Assembly: GCF_013373795.3 (NCBI RefSeq)
Contig: NZ_CP088022.1
Location: 5,022,001 to 5,086,000, forward strand
DNA: 64,000 bases
Reading direction: 5' to 3'
Source of the DNA: Bradyrhizobium quebecense
GTDB lineage: Bacteria; Pseudomonadota; Alphaproteobacteria; Rhizobiales; Xanthobacteraceae
Below, one piece after another: positions 33,052-41,824 of this stretch. Position 1 is the stretch's first letter. Each line of letters starts with the position of its first letter. The notes below the pieces were generated by a model. It was not told the DNA's origin and searched no databases. It saw only the letters and a list, made by a program, of their open reading frames with translations. Both the position numbers and the translations under genes were made by a program.

Positions 33052-34149
33052 ATGCTGCCGCTTGAGGGATTGACCGTCATTGCCGTCGAACAGGCGGTCG
33101 CCGCGCCGTTCTGCTCGTCACGCCTGGCGGACGCCGGCGCTCATGTCATCAAGATCGAGCGGCCCGAGGGCGATTTCGCCCGCGGCTACGACGCCGCGGC
33201 GAAGGGCCAGAGCAGCTATTTCGTCTGGCTCAACCGCGGCAAGGATTCCGCCGTGGTCGACCTCGCCACCAAGGAAGGCCGCGCGCAGTTGGAAGAGCTG
33301 ATCGCGGGCGCCGACGTGCTGCTGCAGAATTTGAAGCCGGGCTCGATGGACAAGCTCGGCTTCTCGCGCGAGCGGCTGCGCAAGGACTACCCGAAACTGA
33401 TCATGTGCACGATCACCGGCTATGGCGACACCGGTCCGTACGCCGACCGCAAGGCCTATGACCTCCTGATCCAGGCCGAGAGCGGCCTCGCCTCGATCAC
33501 CGGCGGCCCCGAAGGCGCCTCGCGCGTCGGCATGTCGATCGTCGATGTCGCCACCGGCGCCACCGCGCATGCGTCGATCCTCGAAGCGCTGATCGGGCGC
33601 GGCCGCACCGGCCAGGGTGCCGATATCCGCATTTCGATGTTCGACGTGATGGCCGACTGGCTCACCGTGCCGCTGCTCAATGCCGAGGACGGCAAGTCGC
33701 CGAAGCGGATCGGCCTCGCCCATCCCTCGATCGCGCCCTATGGCGTGTTCCGCTCGAAGGACGGCAAGGAGATCCTGATCTCGATCCAGAGCGAGCGCGA
33801 GTGGAAGACGCTGTGCGCCAAGGTGCTGGGCCAGCCCGGCCTGCCCGACGATCCGCGCTTCGCCAATATGGTCGAGCGCGTGCGCAACCGCGCGGTCACC
33901 GACCGGATCGTCAGCGACAGTTTTGGCAAGCTCACGCGCGAGGACTTGCTGGGCAAGCTCGCCGAGGCCGACATCGCCTTTGCCGAGGTCAACAGCATGG
34001 ACGACCTCGCGAAGCATCCGCATCTGCGCCGCATCGAGGTCGACACGCCGAACGGCCGTGTCAGCTATCCGGCACCGGGCGCGATCGTGGTCGGCGAGGA
34101 CAGGCATTATGGCAAGGTGCCCGCGATCGGCGAGCGCATCAAACGTTAG
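33052..34149 (+). CDS. CaiB/BaiF-family CoA transferase
   Basis: 365 residues, class III (formyl-CoA type) CoA-transferase. MLPLEGLTVIAVEQAVAAPFCSSRLADAGAHVIKIERPEGDF, read in parts, is the family start, followed by NLKPGSMDKLGF and the ITGYGDTGPYADRKAYDLLIQAESGLASITG block with the catalytic Asp (AYD). The start ATG lies 11 bp after the dehydrogenase stop. It would move CoA between a carboxylic acid and an acyl-CoA made in the same pathway. A repeat separates it from the hydratase-like gene. Confidence 0.92.
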   Translation: MLPLEGLTVIAVEQAVAAPFCSSRLADAGAHVIKIERPEGDFARGYDAAAKGQSSYFVWLNRGKDSAVVDLATKEGRAQLEELIAGADVLLQNLKPGSMDKLGFSRERLRKDYPKLIMCTITGYGDTGPYADRKAYDLLIQAESGLASITGGPEGASRVGMSIVDVATGATAHASILEALIGRGRTGQGADIRISMFDVMADWLTVPLLNAEDGKSPKRIGLAHPSIAPYGVFRSKDGKEILISIQSEREWKTLCAKVLGQPGLPDDPRFANMVERVRNRAVTDRIVSDSFGKLTREDLLGKLAEADIAFAEVNSMDDLAKHPHLRRIEVDTPNGRVSYPAPGAIVVGEDRHYGKVPAIGERIKR

Positions 34150-34194
34150 GCTGCAATGAAATTAGGCGCGATCGCAATCAAGAACGAGCTGCGC

Positions 34195-34309
34195 CCCCTC
34201 TCCCGCTTGCGGGGGCGGGTTGGGGTGGGGGCTTTTTCCGCGAGTCCTAACGTTGAGAGAGCCCCCACCCGGCGCTACGCGCCGACCTCCCCCGCAAGCG
34301 GGAGAGGTG
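34195..34309. repeat. Interspersed palindromic repeat, CTCCCGCTTGCGGGGG family, copy 2
   Basis: Outer arms CTCTCCCGCTTGCGGGGG and CCCCCGCAAGCGGGAGAGG, middle arms GGGTTGGGGTGGGGGCT and AGCCCCCACCC, and an inner GGCGC-TAC-GCGCC hairpin. It has the same plan as copy 1 with a different inner stem. It sits inside the CoA-transferase/hydratase gene run, so the operon transcript would carry a stable structure here. Confidence 0.8.
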
Positions 34310-34373
34310 TACCGAGTTTGCCGTCTCACCGACGCCATCACCCTCAGATGTCTCTCACCGAGGACAAAATCTC

Positions 34374-35228
34374 ATGACCGATAAACTCGACCTCGATCAC
34401 CTCCGCCAGTGGATCGGCCGCTCCCAGGAGGCCTCCGACGTCGTCACCAAATATCTCGTGATGGGACTGCGTGCGACGCTGTTCCAGGAGATCGGCGAGC
34501 CGAAGGCCGGCGACGCCGCGCCGTGGACCACGCATTGGTGCCTGGCGCAGCCGGTATTTCCGATGTCGCAGCTTGGCCCCGACGGCCACCCGACCCGCGG
34601 CGGCTTCCTGCCGCCGGTGCCACTGCCGCGCCGGATGTGGGCCGGCGGCGAACTCGAATTCTTCGACGCGTTGCGCATCGGCGACGACGCCAAACGCACC
34701 TCGCGCATCGCCGACGTCACGGTGAAATCGGGCTCGACCGGCACGCTATGCTTCGTCTCGGTCCATCACGAGGTGACGACCTCGCGCGGGCTTGCGGTTC
34801 GCGAGCGGCAGGACATCGTCTATCGCGAGATGACGAGCACACAAGCCGCAGCGCCCGCCAAAGCGGCGCCGCCTCCTCCGGCCGCGCAGCATCGCGAGAG
34901 CCACGTCTCCGATCCGGTGCTCTTGTTCCGCTATTCGGCCCTGACCTTCAACGGCCACCGCATCCACTACGACCGCGACTACGTCACCAAGGTCGAGGGC
35001 TATCCGGGCCTGATCTTCCACGGCCCGCTGCAGGCCTCCTTCATCGTCGAATTCGCCGCGAAACTCCGCGGAGGCAAGCCGCCGAAGAAGCTCACCTATC
35101 GCGGCGTGCAGCCGCTGTTCGAGGGCAGCGAGTTCTCGATCAATGCCAACGACAAGGACGACGGCATGGAGCTGTGGACCGCCAATGCCGAGGGCCAGCC
35201 GACCATGAAGGGCACGGCGACCTGGTAG
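34374..35228 (+). CDS. MaoC/FAS1-like dehydratase domain protein (mesaconyl-CoA hydratase-like)
   Basis: 284 residues with two hot-dog halves. The N-terminal half has [20 protein letters not shown]; the C-terminal half has [30 protein letters not shown] and [10 protein letters not shown], the pattern of HTD2/mesaconyl-C4-CoA hydratase proteins, where the HRIHYD His/Asp pair is the hydration site. A low-complexity Ala/Pro linker (about 155-175) joins the halves. In an operon with acyl-CoA dehydrogenase and CoA-transferase it would hydrate an enoyl-CoA. No CitE-type lyase is beside it, so the pathway end is not clear. Confidence 0.85.
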   Translation: MTDKLDLDHLRQWIGRSQEASDVVTKYLVMGLRATLFQEIGEPKAGDAAPWTTHWCLAQPVFPMSQLGPDGHPTRGGFLPPVPLPRRMWAGGELEFFDALRIGDDAKRTSRIADVTVKSGSTGTLCFVSVHHEVTTSRGLAVRERQDIVYREMTSTQAAAPAKAAPPPPAAQHRESHVSDPVLLFRYSALTFNGHRIHYDRDYVTKVEGYPGLIFHGPLQASFIVEFAAKLRGGKPPKKLTYRGVQPLFEGSEFSINANDKDDGMELWTANAEGQPTMKGTATW

Positions 35229-35267
35229 GTCGCGCGCGCGACGCAGATCAGAATGCGAAGAAATAAA

Positions 35268-35289
35268 GAGGCGCTTTCATCGGCGCCTC
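35268..35289 (+). terminator. Possible terminator hairpin after the hydratase gene
   Basis: GAGGCGC, an 8-nt loop, and GCGCCTC form a 7-bp GC stem 40 bp after the hydratase stop. No T-run is present, so termination would be weak or Rho-assisted; it may also affect translation of hisC. Confidence 0.45.
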
Positions 35290-35331
35290 GTATTCCGTAT
35301 GGTGATCGCATTCATCCCTGGATCGCAGATC

Positions 35332-36384
35332 ATGAGTCGCTTCTGGAGTTCGGTCGTCCACAATCTGTCGCCATACGTGCCCGGCGAGCAGCCGAAGATC
35401 GACGGCCTGATCAAGCTCAACACCAACGAGAATCCCTACCCGCCGTCGCCGCGCGCGGTAGCGGCGATCAGCGCGACCACGGATCGCCTGCGGCTCTATC
35501 CGGATCCGCGCGCAACCGCCCTGCGCGAGGCAATCGCGGCGCGCTACGGCGTCACGGCGGACGAAGTGTTCGTCGGCAACGGCTCGGACGAGGTGCTGGC
35601 CCACGCCTTTCCGGCGCTTTTGAAGCACGACGCGCCGCTGCTATTCCCCGACATCACCTACAGCTTCTACCCGGTCTATTGCCGCCTCTATGGTGTCGGC
35701 TACGAGGCGATCCCGCTCGATGCCGCGATGCGGATACAGCTTGCGGACTATCGGCGGCCGGGCAGCGCCATCCTGCTATGCAATCCCAACGCGCCGACCG
35801 GCATCGCGCTGCCGCGCGCCGCGATCGAGGCGCTCGTCACTGAGCATCCCGACCGGCTGGTGGTGGTCGACGAGGCCTATGTCGATTTCGGCGCCGAGAG
35901 CGCCGTGCCGCTCGTCGCGCGCCACGACAATCTGCTGGTGATCCAGACGCTCTCGAAGTCGCGCGCGCTGGCGGGACTGCGGGTCGGCTTCGCCGTCGGC
36001 CAGCGCCCGCTGATCGAGGCGCTGGAGCGCGTCAAGGACAGCTTCAACTCCTATCCGCTGGATTGCTTCGCGATCGCGGGTGCCGTCGCCTCGATCGAGG
36101 ACGACGCATGGTTTGAGGAGACGCGGCATCGCATCATCCGGAGCCGCGAGGCGCTCGCCCGCGGCCTCACTGAGTTCGGCTTCGAAGTGCTGCCGTCGCA
36201 TGCGAGTTTCGTGTTCGCCCGCCATGGCGGCCATCGCGGCGCGGATCTCGCCGCGAAGCTGCGCGAGCGCGGCGTGCTGGTGCGGCATTTCCAGAAGCCG
36301 CGGATCGAGGACTTTTTGCGCATCACGGTCGGCACGGACGATGAATGCGGCCGCCTGATCAGCCTGCTGCGTCAGATGGTCTGA
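35332..36384 (+). CDS. hisC: Histidinol-phosphate/aromatic aminotransferase
   Basis: 350 residues, fold-type I PLP enzyme of the HisC family: [13 protein letters not shown] near the start, [48 protein letters not shown] and the PLP lysine in [15 protein letters not shown], with RITVGTDDE at the end. It lies outside a his operon, so it may be a second copy or an aromatic aminotransferase. The ATG at 35332 is preferred over 35299 because the family N-terminus starts with [15 protein letters not shown]. Ribosome-site strength is modest at both. Confidence 0.9.
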   Translation: MSRFWSSVVHNLSPYVPGEQPKIDGLIKLNTNENPYPPSPRAVAAISATTDRLRLYPDPRATALREAIAARYGVTADEVFVGNGSDEVLAHAFPALLKHDAPLLFPDITYSFYPVYCRLYGVGYEAIPLDAAMRIQLADYRRPGSAILLCNPNAPTGIALPRAAIEALVTEHPDRLVVVDEAYVDFGAESAVPLVARHDNLLVIQTLSKSRALAGLRVGFAVGQRPLIEALERVKDSFNSYPLDCFAIAGAVASIEDDAWFEETRHRIIRSREALARGLTEFGFEVLPSHASFVFARHGGHRGADLAAKLRERGVLVRHFQKPRIEDFLRITVGTDDECGRLISLLRQMV

Positions 36385-36419
36385 TCCCGCAGCTGCGACG
36401 GCGACGCCGGCGACAAGGT

Positions 36420-36713
36420 CTACGCGGCCGGCGTGCACCGCGTCGCGGTGATCTTGATGCCGAACCCTGCCGTCTCTTCGCGAAACTGCGCGATCGAGCG
36501 CGCGTTGCGATGCGCCTCGAACGCGGTGTCATCCTGGTAGACCTCGTAGATCAGCAGCTTCGCGGCATCCTCGCGCGGCACCAGGATCTCGAAATGCAGC
36601 GTGCCCGGTTCATCCCTGAGCGAACGGGCGCCGTGCGCCGAGAGCAGCGACAACACCTGATCCCGCTTCTCCGGCGCGACCTCGACGGTGGCAATGAGTG
36701 CAAGCTTGGCCAT
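36420..36713 (-). CDS. Antibiotic-biosynthesis-monooxygenase (ABM/YgiN-like) family protein
   Basis: 97 residues with the ABM ferredoxin-like fold: LALIATVEVAPEKRDQVLSLL, RDEPGTLHFEILV and YEVYQDDTAFEAHRNA with its His. Small dimeric members include quinol and heme-type oxygenases without cofactors. Last gene of the minus-strand run that starts with the VOC gene at 39,423, with 35 bp to the epoxide hydrolase gene; probably in the HxlR-controlled operon. Substrate unknown. Confidence 0.85.
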   Translation of the reverse strand: MAKLALIATVEVAPEKRDQVLSLLSAHGARSLRDEPGTLHFEILVPREDAAKLLIYEVYQDDTAFEAHRNARSIAQFREETAGFGIKITATRCTPAA

Positions 36714-36748
36714 AGGTACTCCTTTCAGTTCTTCAGTGAATGTTCAGA

Positions 36749-38113
36749 TCAGCTGCGCAGCGGTCGGAACGCGTCCCGAACCTCTCTGCTGAAGATGTCG
36801 GGCTGCTCCCACGCCGCGAAATGGCCGCCGGCCTCGGCCTGATGGAAGTAGATCAGCTTGTGATAGGCCTTTTCCGCCCAGCTCCGCGGCGCGACAAAAC
36901 TCTCGCCGGGGAACGCAGTCACGGCGGCGGGGATCGCGACATTGGCCGGCAGATAGAGGTTGGTCTTGTTCTCCCAGTACAGACGCGCCGAGGAAATCGC
37001 GCTGTTGGTGAGCCAGTACAGCGTGATGTTGTCGAGCACGTCGTCGCGGGTCAGTGCGCCGGCGGGATGTCCATTGACTGCGCGCCCGAGCACGGCTGAT
37101 TGCATCGCCGCGGCCGGCTGGGCATAGCCGTCGCCGTGATCGAGCAGCCAGGCAGCCAGGCCCGCCGGCGAATCCGCAAAAGCCGCAAGCGTCTGCGGGC
37201 GCGTGCCCATGATCAGCGCATAGGCGCGCCGTTTCATGAACTGAAGCTTGATCTGGTCGAAGGCGTGCTGCTCTTCTGCTGACAGATTGTCCGGCGCGGG
37301 ACCACCCGAAACGACCGCGTTGAGGACCTCGGGCGGAACGACGCCAGGCAGATTGACGTGGATGCCGAGCAGTTCGGGCGCTCCCAGCTTGGCCATTTCA
37401 TTGGAGACTGGCGAACCCCAGTCGCCACCCTGCGCCACGAACTTGCCGTAACCGAGCCGCTTCATCAGCTGGACCCAGGCCTGCGCAATGCGCTGCGGAT
37501 CCCAGCCGACCGCAGCCGGCTTGCCGGAAAAGCCGTAGCCCGGCATCGACGGGATCACGAGATGGAACGCATCCGACGCGCTACCGCCGTGCGCGGTGGG
37601 ATCGGTCAGGGGATCGATGATCTTCATCTGCTCGATGACCGAACCCGGCCAGCCATGCGTGACGATCAGCGGCAGCGCATTGTCATGCTTCGAGTGAACG
37701 TGAATGAAGTGAATGTCCAACCCGTCGATTTCGGTGACGAACTGCGGCAGGGCGTTGAGCCGCGCCTCCACCTTCCGCCAGTCGTGGTCGGTCTGCCAGT
37801 AGCGGACGAGATCGCGCAGCATCGCTTGCGGAACGCCCTGGGAGTCGTCATTGACCGTCTCCTTGTCGGACCATCGGGTCGCGGCCAGACGGCGGCGAAG
37901 GTCGACAAGGTCTTCTTCGGGAATGTTGATGCGGAATGGGCGGATCGCGTCACCGGTGGCCGCCGCGGCGGGATGCGAGGGGAACAGGCTGGCAGCACCG
38001 GCAGCGATCAGGCCCAGCGCCGCGCCCGTCAGCAGCCTGCGCCGGTCCTGGTCGATGCCGTCCTGGTTCAATTGGCCTGTTGCGATTGCAGCTGGTGTCG
38101 ATGTTGTGGTCAT
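36749..38113 (-). CDS. Epoxide hydrolase (EHN domain), Tat-exported
   Basis: 454 residues. A twin-arginine signal (DRRRLLTGAALGL, then the Ala-rich part to AAAATGD) predicts periplasmic export. The N-terminal EHN domain (about 58-165; FRINIPEEDLVDLRRRL and RYWQTDHDWRKVEARLNAL, read in parts) is typical of juvenile-hormone/microsomal-type epoxide hydrolases. The alpha/beta domain has HGWPGS, the Asp nucleophile in AQGGDWGS, and the His in AGGHFAAWEQP. An ATGA overlap with the cysteine hydrolase gene shows coupling. The substrate is probably an epoxide from a xenobiotic or terpenoid. Confidence 0.88.
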   Translation of the reverse strand: MTTTSTPAAIATGQLNQDGIDQDRRRLLTGAALGLIAAGAASLFPSHPAAAATGDAIRPFRINIPEEDLVDLRRRLAATRWSDKETVNDDSQGVPQAMLRDLVRYWQTDHDWRKVEARLNALPQFVTEIDGLDIHFIHVHSKHDNALPLIVTHGWPGSVIEQMKIIDPLTDPTAHGGSASDAFHLVIPSMPGYGFSGKPAAVGWDPQRIAQAWVQLMKRLGYGKFVAQGGDWGSPVSNEMAKLGAPELLGIHVNLPGVVPPEVLNAVVSGGPAPDNLSAEEQHAFDQIKLQFMKRRAYALIMGTRPQTLAAFADSPAGLAAWLLDHGDGYAQPAAAMQSAVLGRAVNGHPAGALTRDDVLDNITLYWLTNSAISSARLYWENKTNLYLPANVAIPAAVTAFPGESFVAPRSWAEKAYHKLIYFHQAEAGGHFAAWEQPDIFSREVRDAFRPLRS

Positions 38114-38760
38114 TTGACTGTCTCCTTGGAAAGAGAGGCCGCCGGTAACGCCGCGATCGCCTCGGCCGTTGTCAGGATGGAATGGGCGTAGGTCGGGCCA
38201 TTCAACTCGTGAGCGGCGTGCATCATGTCGTGCGAGAAGGCGGCGGTGGCATCGCGCACCAGCGTCACGTGGTAGCCGAGCTCCATCGCGAAGCGGCCGG
38301 TCGACTCGATGCAGGTATTGGCCAGCAGCCCGACCACGATCACATGCGTGACGCCTTTCTGCTTCAGTAGGAAATCAAGATTGGTGTTGGCGAACCCGCT
38401 CTGCCCCCAATGCTCCTGGGCGATCAGATCGCCGGGCTTGGGCGCAAGGTCGGGATGCCATTCCCCGCCCCATTCGCCGCGCGCAAAGCTGTGGCGCTGC
38501 ATGATCAAGCGCTGGGTCGGGTTGGGATGATCCCAATCCTCGTAATCGCCCGGCTCCCAGCGGCGGTGCGGGACGATCACCACCTGGATGCCGGCGGCCC
38601 GGACCGCGCCGTCGAGCTGGCGCAGATTGTCGAGCAGCCCGACCTCGTCGGCGACCGGCTTGATGCGTGGAAAGACCATGCCGCCCTCGGAGAGGAAATC
38701 ATTGTAGGGATCGACGAGAAGCAGCGCGGTTCGCTCGCGTGGATAGGTGATCTGGGACAT
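38110..38760 (-). CDS. Isochorismatase-like cysteine hydrolase
   Basis: 216 residues. The catalytic Asp is in ALLLVDPYNDFLSEGG, a Cys nucleophile is in LLANTCIESTGR, and the fold of the isochorismatase/nicotinamidase superfamily is complete. The start with AAGGAGCGA before the ATG at 38760 is preferred over an ATG 18 bp upstream. Its stop overlaps the epoxide hydrolase start by 4 bp. Middle gene of the HxlR-regulated set. The reaction is hydrolysis of a C-N or ether bond; substrate unknown. Confidence 0.88.
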   Translation of the reverse strand: MSQITYPRERTALLLVDPYNDFLSEGGMVFPRIKPVADEVGLLDNLRQLDGAVRAAGIQVVIVPHRRWEPGDYEDWDHPNPTQRLIMQRHSFARGEWGGEWHPDLAPKPGDLIAQEHWGQSGFANTNLDFLLKQKGVTHVIVVGLLANTCIESTGRFAMELGYHVTLVRDATAAFSHDMMHAAHELNGPTYAHSILTTAEAIAALPAASLSKETVK

Positions 38761-38817
38761 CGATCGCTCCTTGGCCATCAGGCGCCCGGTTGGATTTGCT
38801 TCAATGACGCTCTCCGT

Positions 38818-39423
38818 TCACTCGGGCAGCGGCTTGCCGGCCTGTTCGCTGACGATGTAGTCGGCGTACCAATCGGGCCAGTTCGCATCGTGCCCGCCGG
38901 TCCGCTTCTCGTGCTCGCCATGGGCTGCTGCCGCGCGGCGCAGCGCGGCGGCGAGATCGGCCGATGAGGAGAAATTCGTGCTGTTGCCGTCGACCCGCCC
39001 GGGCAGGCGTTGCGTCACCTGCTGCAGCAGCCAGGCGTTTCCGTCGGGATCGTTGAACGTGGCGAGCGCCCCGTAGCTCGGCCGGTCCGGGTCCGGCCCC
39101 TTGATGCGGCCTTCCGCGCCGCGGTGAAACACCTCGCTGACATCGGCGCCGCGCGCGATCAGCTCGGCGCGCGCCGCTTCGATGTCGTTCACGATCAGGA
39201 AGCGCGGCAGCGCGGATCCCGAGCCGAGATGGATCGAGGTCGGCGAACCCGGCGGCGTCAGTTGCACGGCGCGCGAACCGTCGGGCCTGACGAAGTCGGC
39301 ATCTAGCCGCCAGCCCAGGTCCTGATAGAAGCGCTTGGCGCGGTCGACATCCGAGACCGGAATGACGACGACTTCGAGCTTCAAATCGACTTTGGCCGCT
39401 GTCGGCCCCTGTTCGGTGGTCAT
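38818..39423 (-). CDS. Glyoxalase/VOC-family protein
   Basis: 201 residues. The vicinal-oxygen-chelate fold shows LEVVVIPVSDVDRAKRFYQDLGWRLDADF, read in parts, and TSIHLGSG with a His metal ligand, then FNDPDGNAWLLQQVT. A C-terminal extension of about 60 residues after the VOC domain ends in a WPDWYADYIV motif often seen with these proteins. The ATG at 39423 has AAGGAGCG before it. First gene of the operon, 90 bp from the HxlR palindrome. Confidence 0.88.
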   Translation of the reverse strand: MTTEQGPTAAKVDLKLEVVVIPVSDVDRAKRFYQDLGWRLDADFVRPDGSRAVQLTPPGSPTSIHLGSGSALPRFLIVNDIEAARAELIARGADVSEVFHRGAEGRIKGPDPDRPSYGALATFNDPDGNAWLLQQVTQRLPGRVDGNSTNFSSSADLAAALRRAAAAHGEHEKRTGGHDANWPDWYADYIVSEQAGKPLPE

Positions 39424-39493
39424 GACTCGCTCCTTGGTGATGACAGACCGGGCCATTAGCGGCCCATTGCATTTGCGATGATGCCGGGCCATA

Positions 39494-39514
39494 TTACTAT
39501 GAAAATCATAGTAA
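39494..39514. promoter_or_regulatory. HxlR operator: perfect 9-3-9 palindrome
   Basis: TTACTATGA-AAA-TCATAGTAA lies in the 113-bp gap between the divergent VOC and HxlR genes. HxlR-type regulators are known to bind short AT-rich dyads such as this; TACTATNNNNNATAGTA is the typical look. It is 20 bp before the HxlR start and 71 bp before the VOC start. Confidence 0.85.
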
Positions 39515-39536
39515 CAAGCCTGCTGAAGAAAACGTG

Positions 39537-40043
39537 ATGACCAAAATGAAGGACAACGCGGCTGACCAAACGCTGTGCCCTGTCGCTCGCGCCGAAACCG
39601 TTGTGGGCGACCGCTGGACAGTACTTGTTCTGCGCGAACTGTTCGCGCGGAATCATCGCTTCGAGGAGATCCAGGCGCAATCCGGCGGCACGCCGCAGAT
39701 GATCACGGCACGGCTGAAAAAGCTGGAAGCGGACGGTCTGGTGACGCGGCGCGTCTACAACAAGCGCCCGTTGCGCCACGAGTATCACCTCACCGAGAAG
39801 GGCGAAGCGTTCTTTCCGGTGCTGATGGCGTTGCGCGCCTGGGGCGAGACCTGGTGCAAGTCACCGCGGGAAGGCCGCGCAATGAACTACACCCATCTCG
39901 TCTGCGGCAAGCCGGCCGGGCTCGGTCCGGTCTGCGAGTCCTGCGGCGAGCCGGTGCGCCGCGCCGACATGGTGGGCGAGCGGACGCCCAAGTACCAAAG
40001 AGAGCGCGATGCGCGATGGGAGGCCTTCAAGGCAAGCCGCTGA
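39537..40043 (+). CDS. HxlR-family transcriptional regulator
   Basis: 168 residues. N-terminal cysteine in LCPVARAE is typical of HxlR redox or ligand sensing, followed by the winged HTH (GDRWTVLVLRELF, SGGTPQMITARLKKLEADGL, YNKRPLRHEYHLTEKG). A C-terminal extension with LVCGKPAGLGPVCESCG has Cys pairs like a small zinc ribbon. A GTG three bases before the ATG is an alternative start. By position it controls the divergent four-gene set with the VOC, cysteine hydrolase, epoxide hydrolase and ABM genes. Confidence 0.9.
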   Translation: MTKMKDNAADQTLCPVARAETVVGDRWTVLVLRELFARNHRFEEIQAQSGGTPQMITARLKKLEADGLVTRRVYNKRPLRHEYHLTEKGEAFFPVLMALRAWGETWCKSPREGRAMNYTHLVCGKPAGLGPVCESCGEPVRRADMVGERTPKYQRERDARWEAFKASR

Positions 40044-40159
40044 GCCCCTTTGGCGCCGCCGCCGACGAAGCGGACAACGCAATTGCTGTCACACTGCTGA
40101 ACCATTTCCATCACGCGGGTCTCTCATGGCCGAGCCCCGCATAACAAACGGAGACCACC

Positions 40160-40543
40160 ATGCCATTCGTTCGTATCGACCTGAAGCGCGGCAAGTCCGC
40201 CGAGTATCGCAAGACCCTGGGCGAGATCGTCTACAAGGCGATGCGCGAGGTGATCAACGTGCCCGAGAATGACAAGTTTCAGGTCATCACCGAGCACGAT
40301 CGCGGCGACCTGAATTATGCCGACAGCTATCTGGGCAACACCTACAGCGACGATCTCATCTTCATCCAGATCACGCTGAATGCCGGGCGTACGGTCGAGA
40401 TGAAGAAGGCGTTCTACAAGCGGATCGTGGATGATTTCCAGAGCCAGCTGCAGGGACGCCCGGACGATATCTTCATCAGCCTGGTCGAGGTCGCCAAGGA
40501 AAACTGGTCGTTCGGCAACGGCATCGCACAATACGCGAGCTGA
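40160..40543 (+). CDS. Tautomerase-superfamily protein
   Basis: 127 residues beginning MPFVRIDL, so Pro1 becomes the catalytic base once Met is removed. YADSYLG and the fragment IQITLNAGRTVEMKK match the Tautomerase_2 group (beta-alpha-beta, larger than 4-oxalocrotonate tautomerase), which includes dehalogenases and decarboxylases. It is 116 bp after the HxlR gene on the same strand. The class of reaction cannot be chosen from sequence. Confidence 0.85.
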   Translation: MPFVRIDLKRGKSAEYRKTLGEIVYKAMREVINVPENDKFQVITEHDRGDLNYADSYLGNTYSDDLIFIQITLNAGRTVEMKKAFYKRIVDDFQSQLQGRPDDIFISLVEVAKENWSFGNGIAQYAS

Positions 40544-40672
40544 GCGCGGAACAGGCATGCGCCGGACAGGCGGTGGCATGTCCGGCTGCTTACTGTCCGC
40601 GGCTTGCGATCGGCGTTGCCAGCACGCATAGTGCAGCCTCGTGCACAAACAACAACAAATGGGGAGGCAACC

Positions 40673-41560
40673 ATGAGGACGATCGCAGCCGCGCTGTGCG
40701 CGCTCGCGTTGATCGCAACCGGGGCGCAAGCACAGACGCTCAAGGATTTCATGGCTGTTGTCATGAAGAAATGGACCGCGCCGTTCGAACCGTTCCAGCT
40801 GATCGACAATGTCTACTATGTGGGCACTGACGGGATCGCGGTCTACGTCATCAAGACGTCGCAGGGGCTGATCCTGATGGACACGGCGATGCAGCAGTCG
40901 ACCGGCATGATCAAGGACAACATCGCCAAGCTCGGCTTCAAGGAAGGCGACATCAAATATATCCTCAACACCCACGCCCATCTCGACCACACCGGCGGCT
41001 TTGCCGAGATCAAGCAGGAGACCGGCGCGCAGCTGATCGCCGGCGAGCGCGACAAGCCGCTGCTCGAGGGCGGCTACTATCCGGGCGACGAGAACAACGC
41101 CGATCTTGCCTTTGCGCCGGTCAAGGTCGACCGCTCCGTCAAGGAAGGCGACAAGGTGACGCTCGGCGACGTGACGCTGACCGCGCACACCACGCCCGGC
41201 CATTCGCCCGGCTGCACCAGCTGGGAGACGACGGTGAAAGACGGCAACCAGCAGCGCAACGTGCTGTTCTTCTGCAGCGGAACGGTGGCGCTGAACCGGC
41301 TGGTCGGCCGCCCGACCTATCCCGGCATCGTCGACGACTACCGCTCGACCTTCGCCAAGGTCAAGGCGATGAAGGTCGACGTGCTGCTCGGACCGCATCC
41401 GGAGGTCTACGACATGCAGGCCAAGCGCGCACAGATGAAGGACGGCGCGCCGAACCCGTTCGTCAAACCGGGCGAAAACGCCACCTATGTGGCGGGGCTG
41501 GAGCAGGATTTCGACAAGCAGATCGCCAAGCAGACTGCTGCGCTGCAGAAGGCCAATTAG
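40673..41560 (+). CDS. bla: Subclass B3 metallo-beta-lactamase, BJP-1-like
   Basis: 295 residues, secreted (signal peptide 1-20, cleavage after AQA). Zinc ligands of subclass B3 are all present: HAHLDH (His101, His103, Asp105, His106), His in TTPGHSPGCTSW and His in GPHPEVYD. TSQGLILMDTAM and RDKPLLEGGYYPGDE match BJP-1 of Bradyrhizobium japonicum as I recall it. Strong GGGGAGG before the ATG at 40673. It would hydrolyse beta-lactams including carbapenems in the periplasm. It looks chromosomal and species-native: no mobile element is beside it. Confidence 0.93.
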   Translation: MRTIAAALCALALIATGAQAQTLKDFMAVVMKKWTAPFEPFQLIDNVYYVGTDGIAVYVIKTSQGLILMDTAMQQSTGMIKDNIAKLGFKEGDIKYILNTHAHLDHTGGFAEIKQETGAQLIAGERDKPLLEGGYYPGDENNADLAFAPVKVDRSVKEGDKVTLGDVTLTAHTTPGHSPGCTSWETTVKDGNQQRNVLFFCSGTVALNRLVGRPTYPGIVDDYRSTFAKVKAMKVDVLLGPHPEVYDMQAKRAQMKDGAPNPFVKPGENATYVAGLEQDFDKQIAKQTAALQKAN

Positions 41561-41581
41561 GGAGCCACTGCGAAATGTCGT

Positions 41582-41674
41582 CCCGTCATCCTGAGGAGCC
41601 GCGAAGCGGCGAGACGCGCGCAAGAGCGCGCTCCTCCAGCGACAAAGGCGGAGCCTTTGCGCGGGGATGACGGG
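41582..41674. repeat. Interspersed palindromic repeat, CGTCATCCTGAGGAG family
   Basis: Ends CCCGTCATCC and GGATGACGGG are inverted; inside are GCCGC-GAA-GCGGC and further inverted pieces (GCGCGC-AAGA-GCGCGC, AAAGGCGGAGCCTTT). A nested palindrome of 93 bp, about 20 bp after the lactamase stop, probably forming its transcript end. Confidence 0.7.
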
Positions 41675-41824
41675 ATAGGCGCCCGCGCAAATTTCAGCCG
41701 TTGCCGCGGCAACTATGGGGCGGCGGCTTGACATCGTCAGGCAATCCATCGAGAGGTGGATTGCCTTTCCGCTTTTGCTCCAGGCAATGATGGAACGTAA
41801 CAAGACAGCAATGGGAACCGCCCG

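Noticed and set aside
36051..36438. Possible minus-strand gene at the hisC 3' end
   Set aside because: It only mirrors hisC codons and has no ribosome site or domain.
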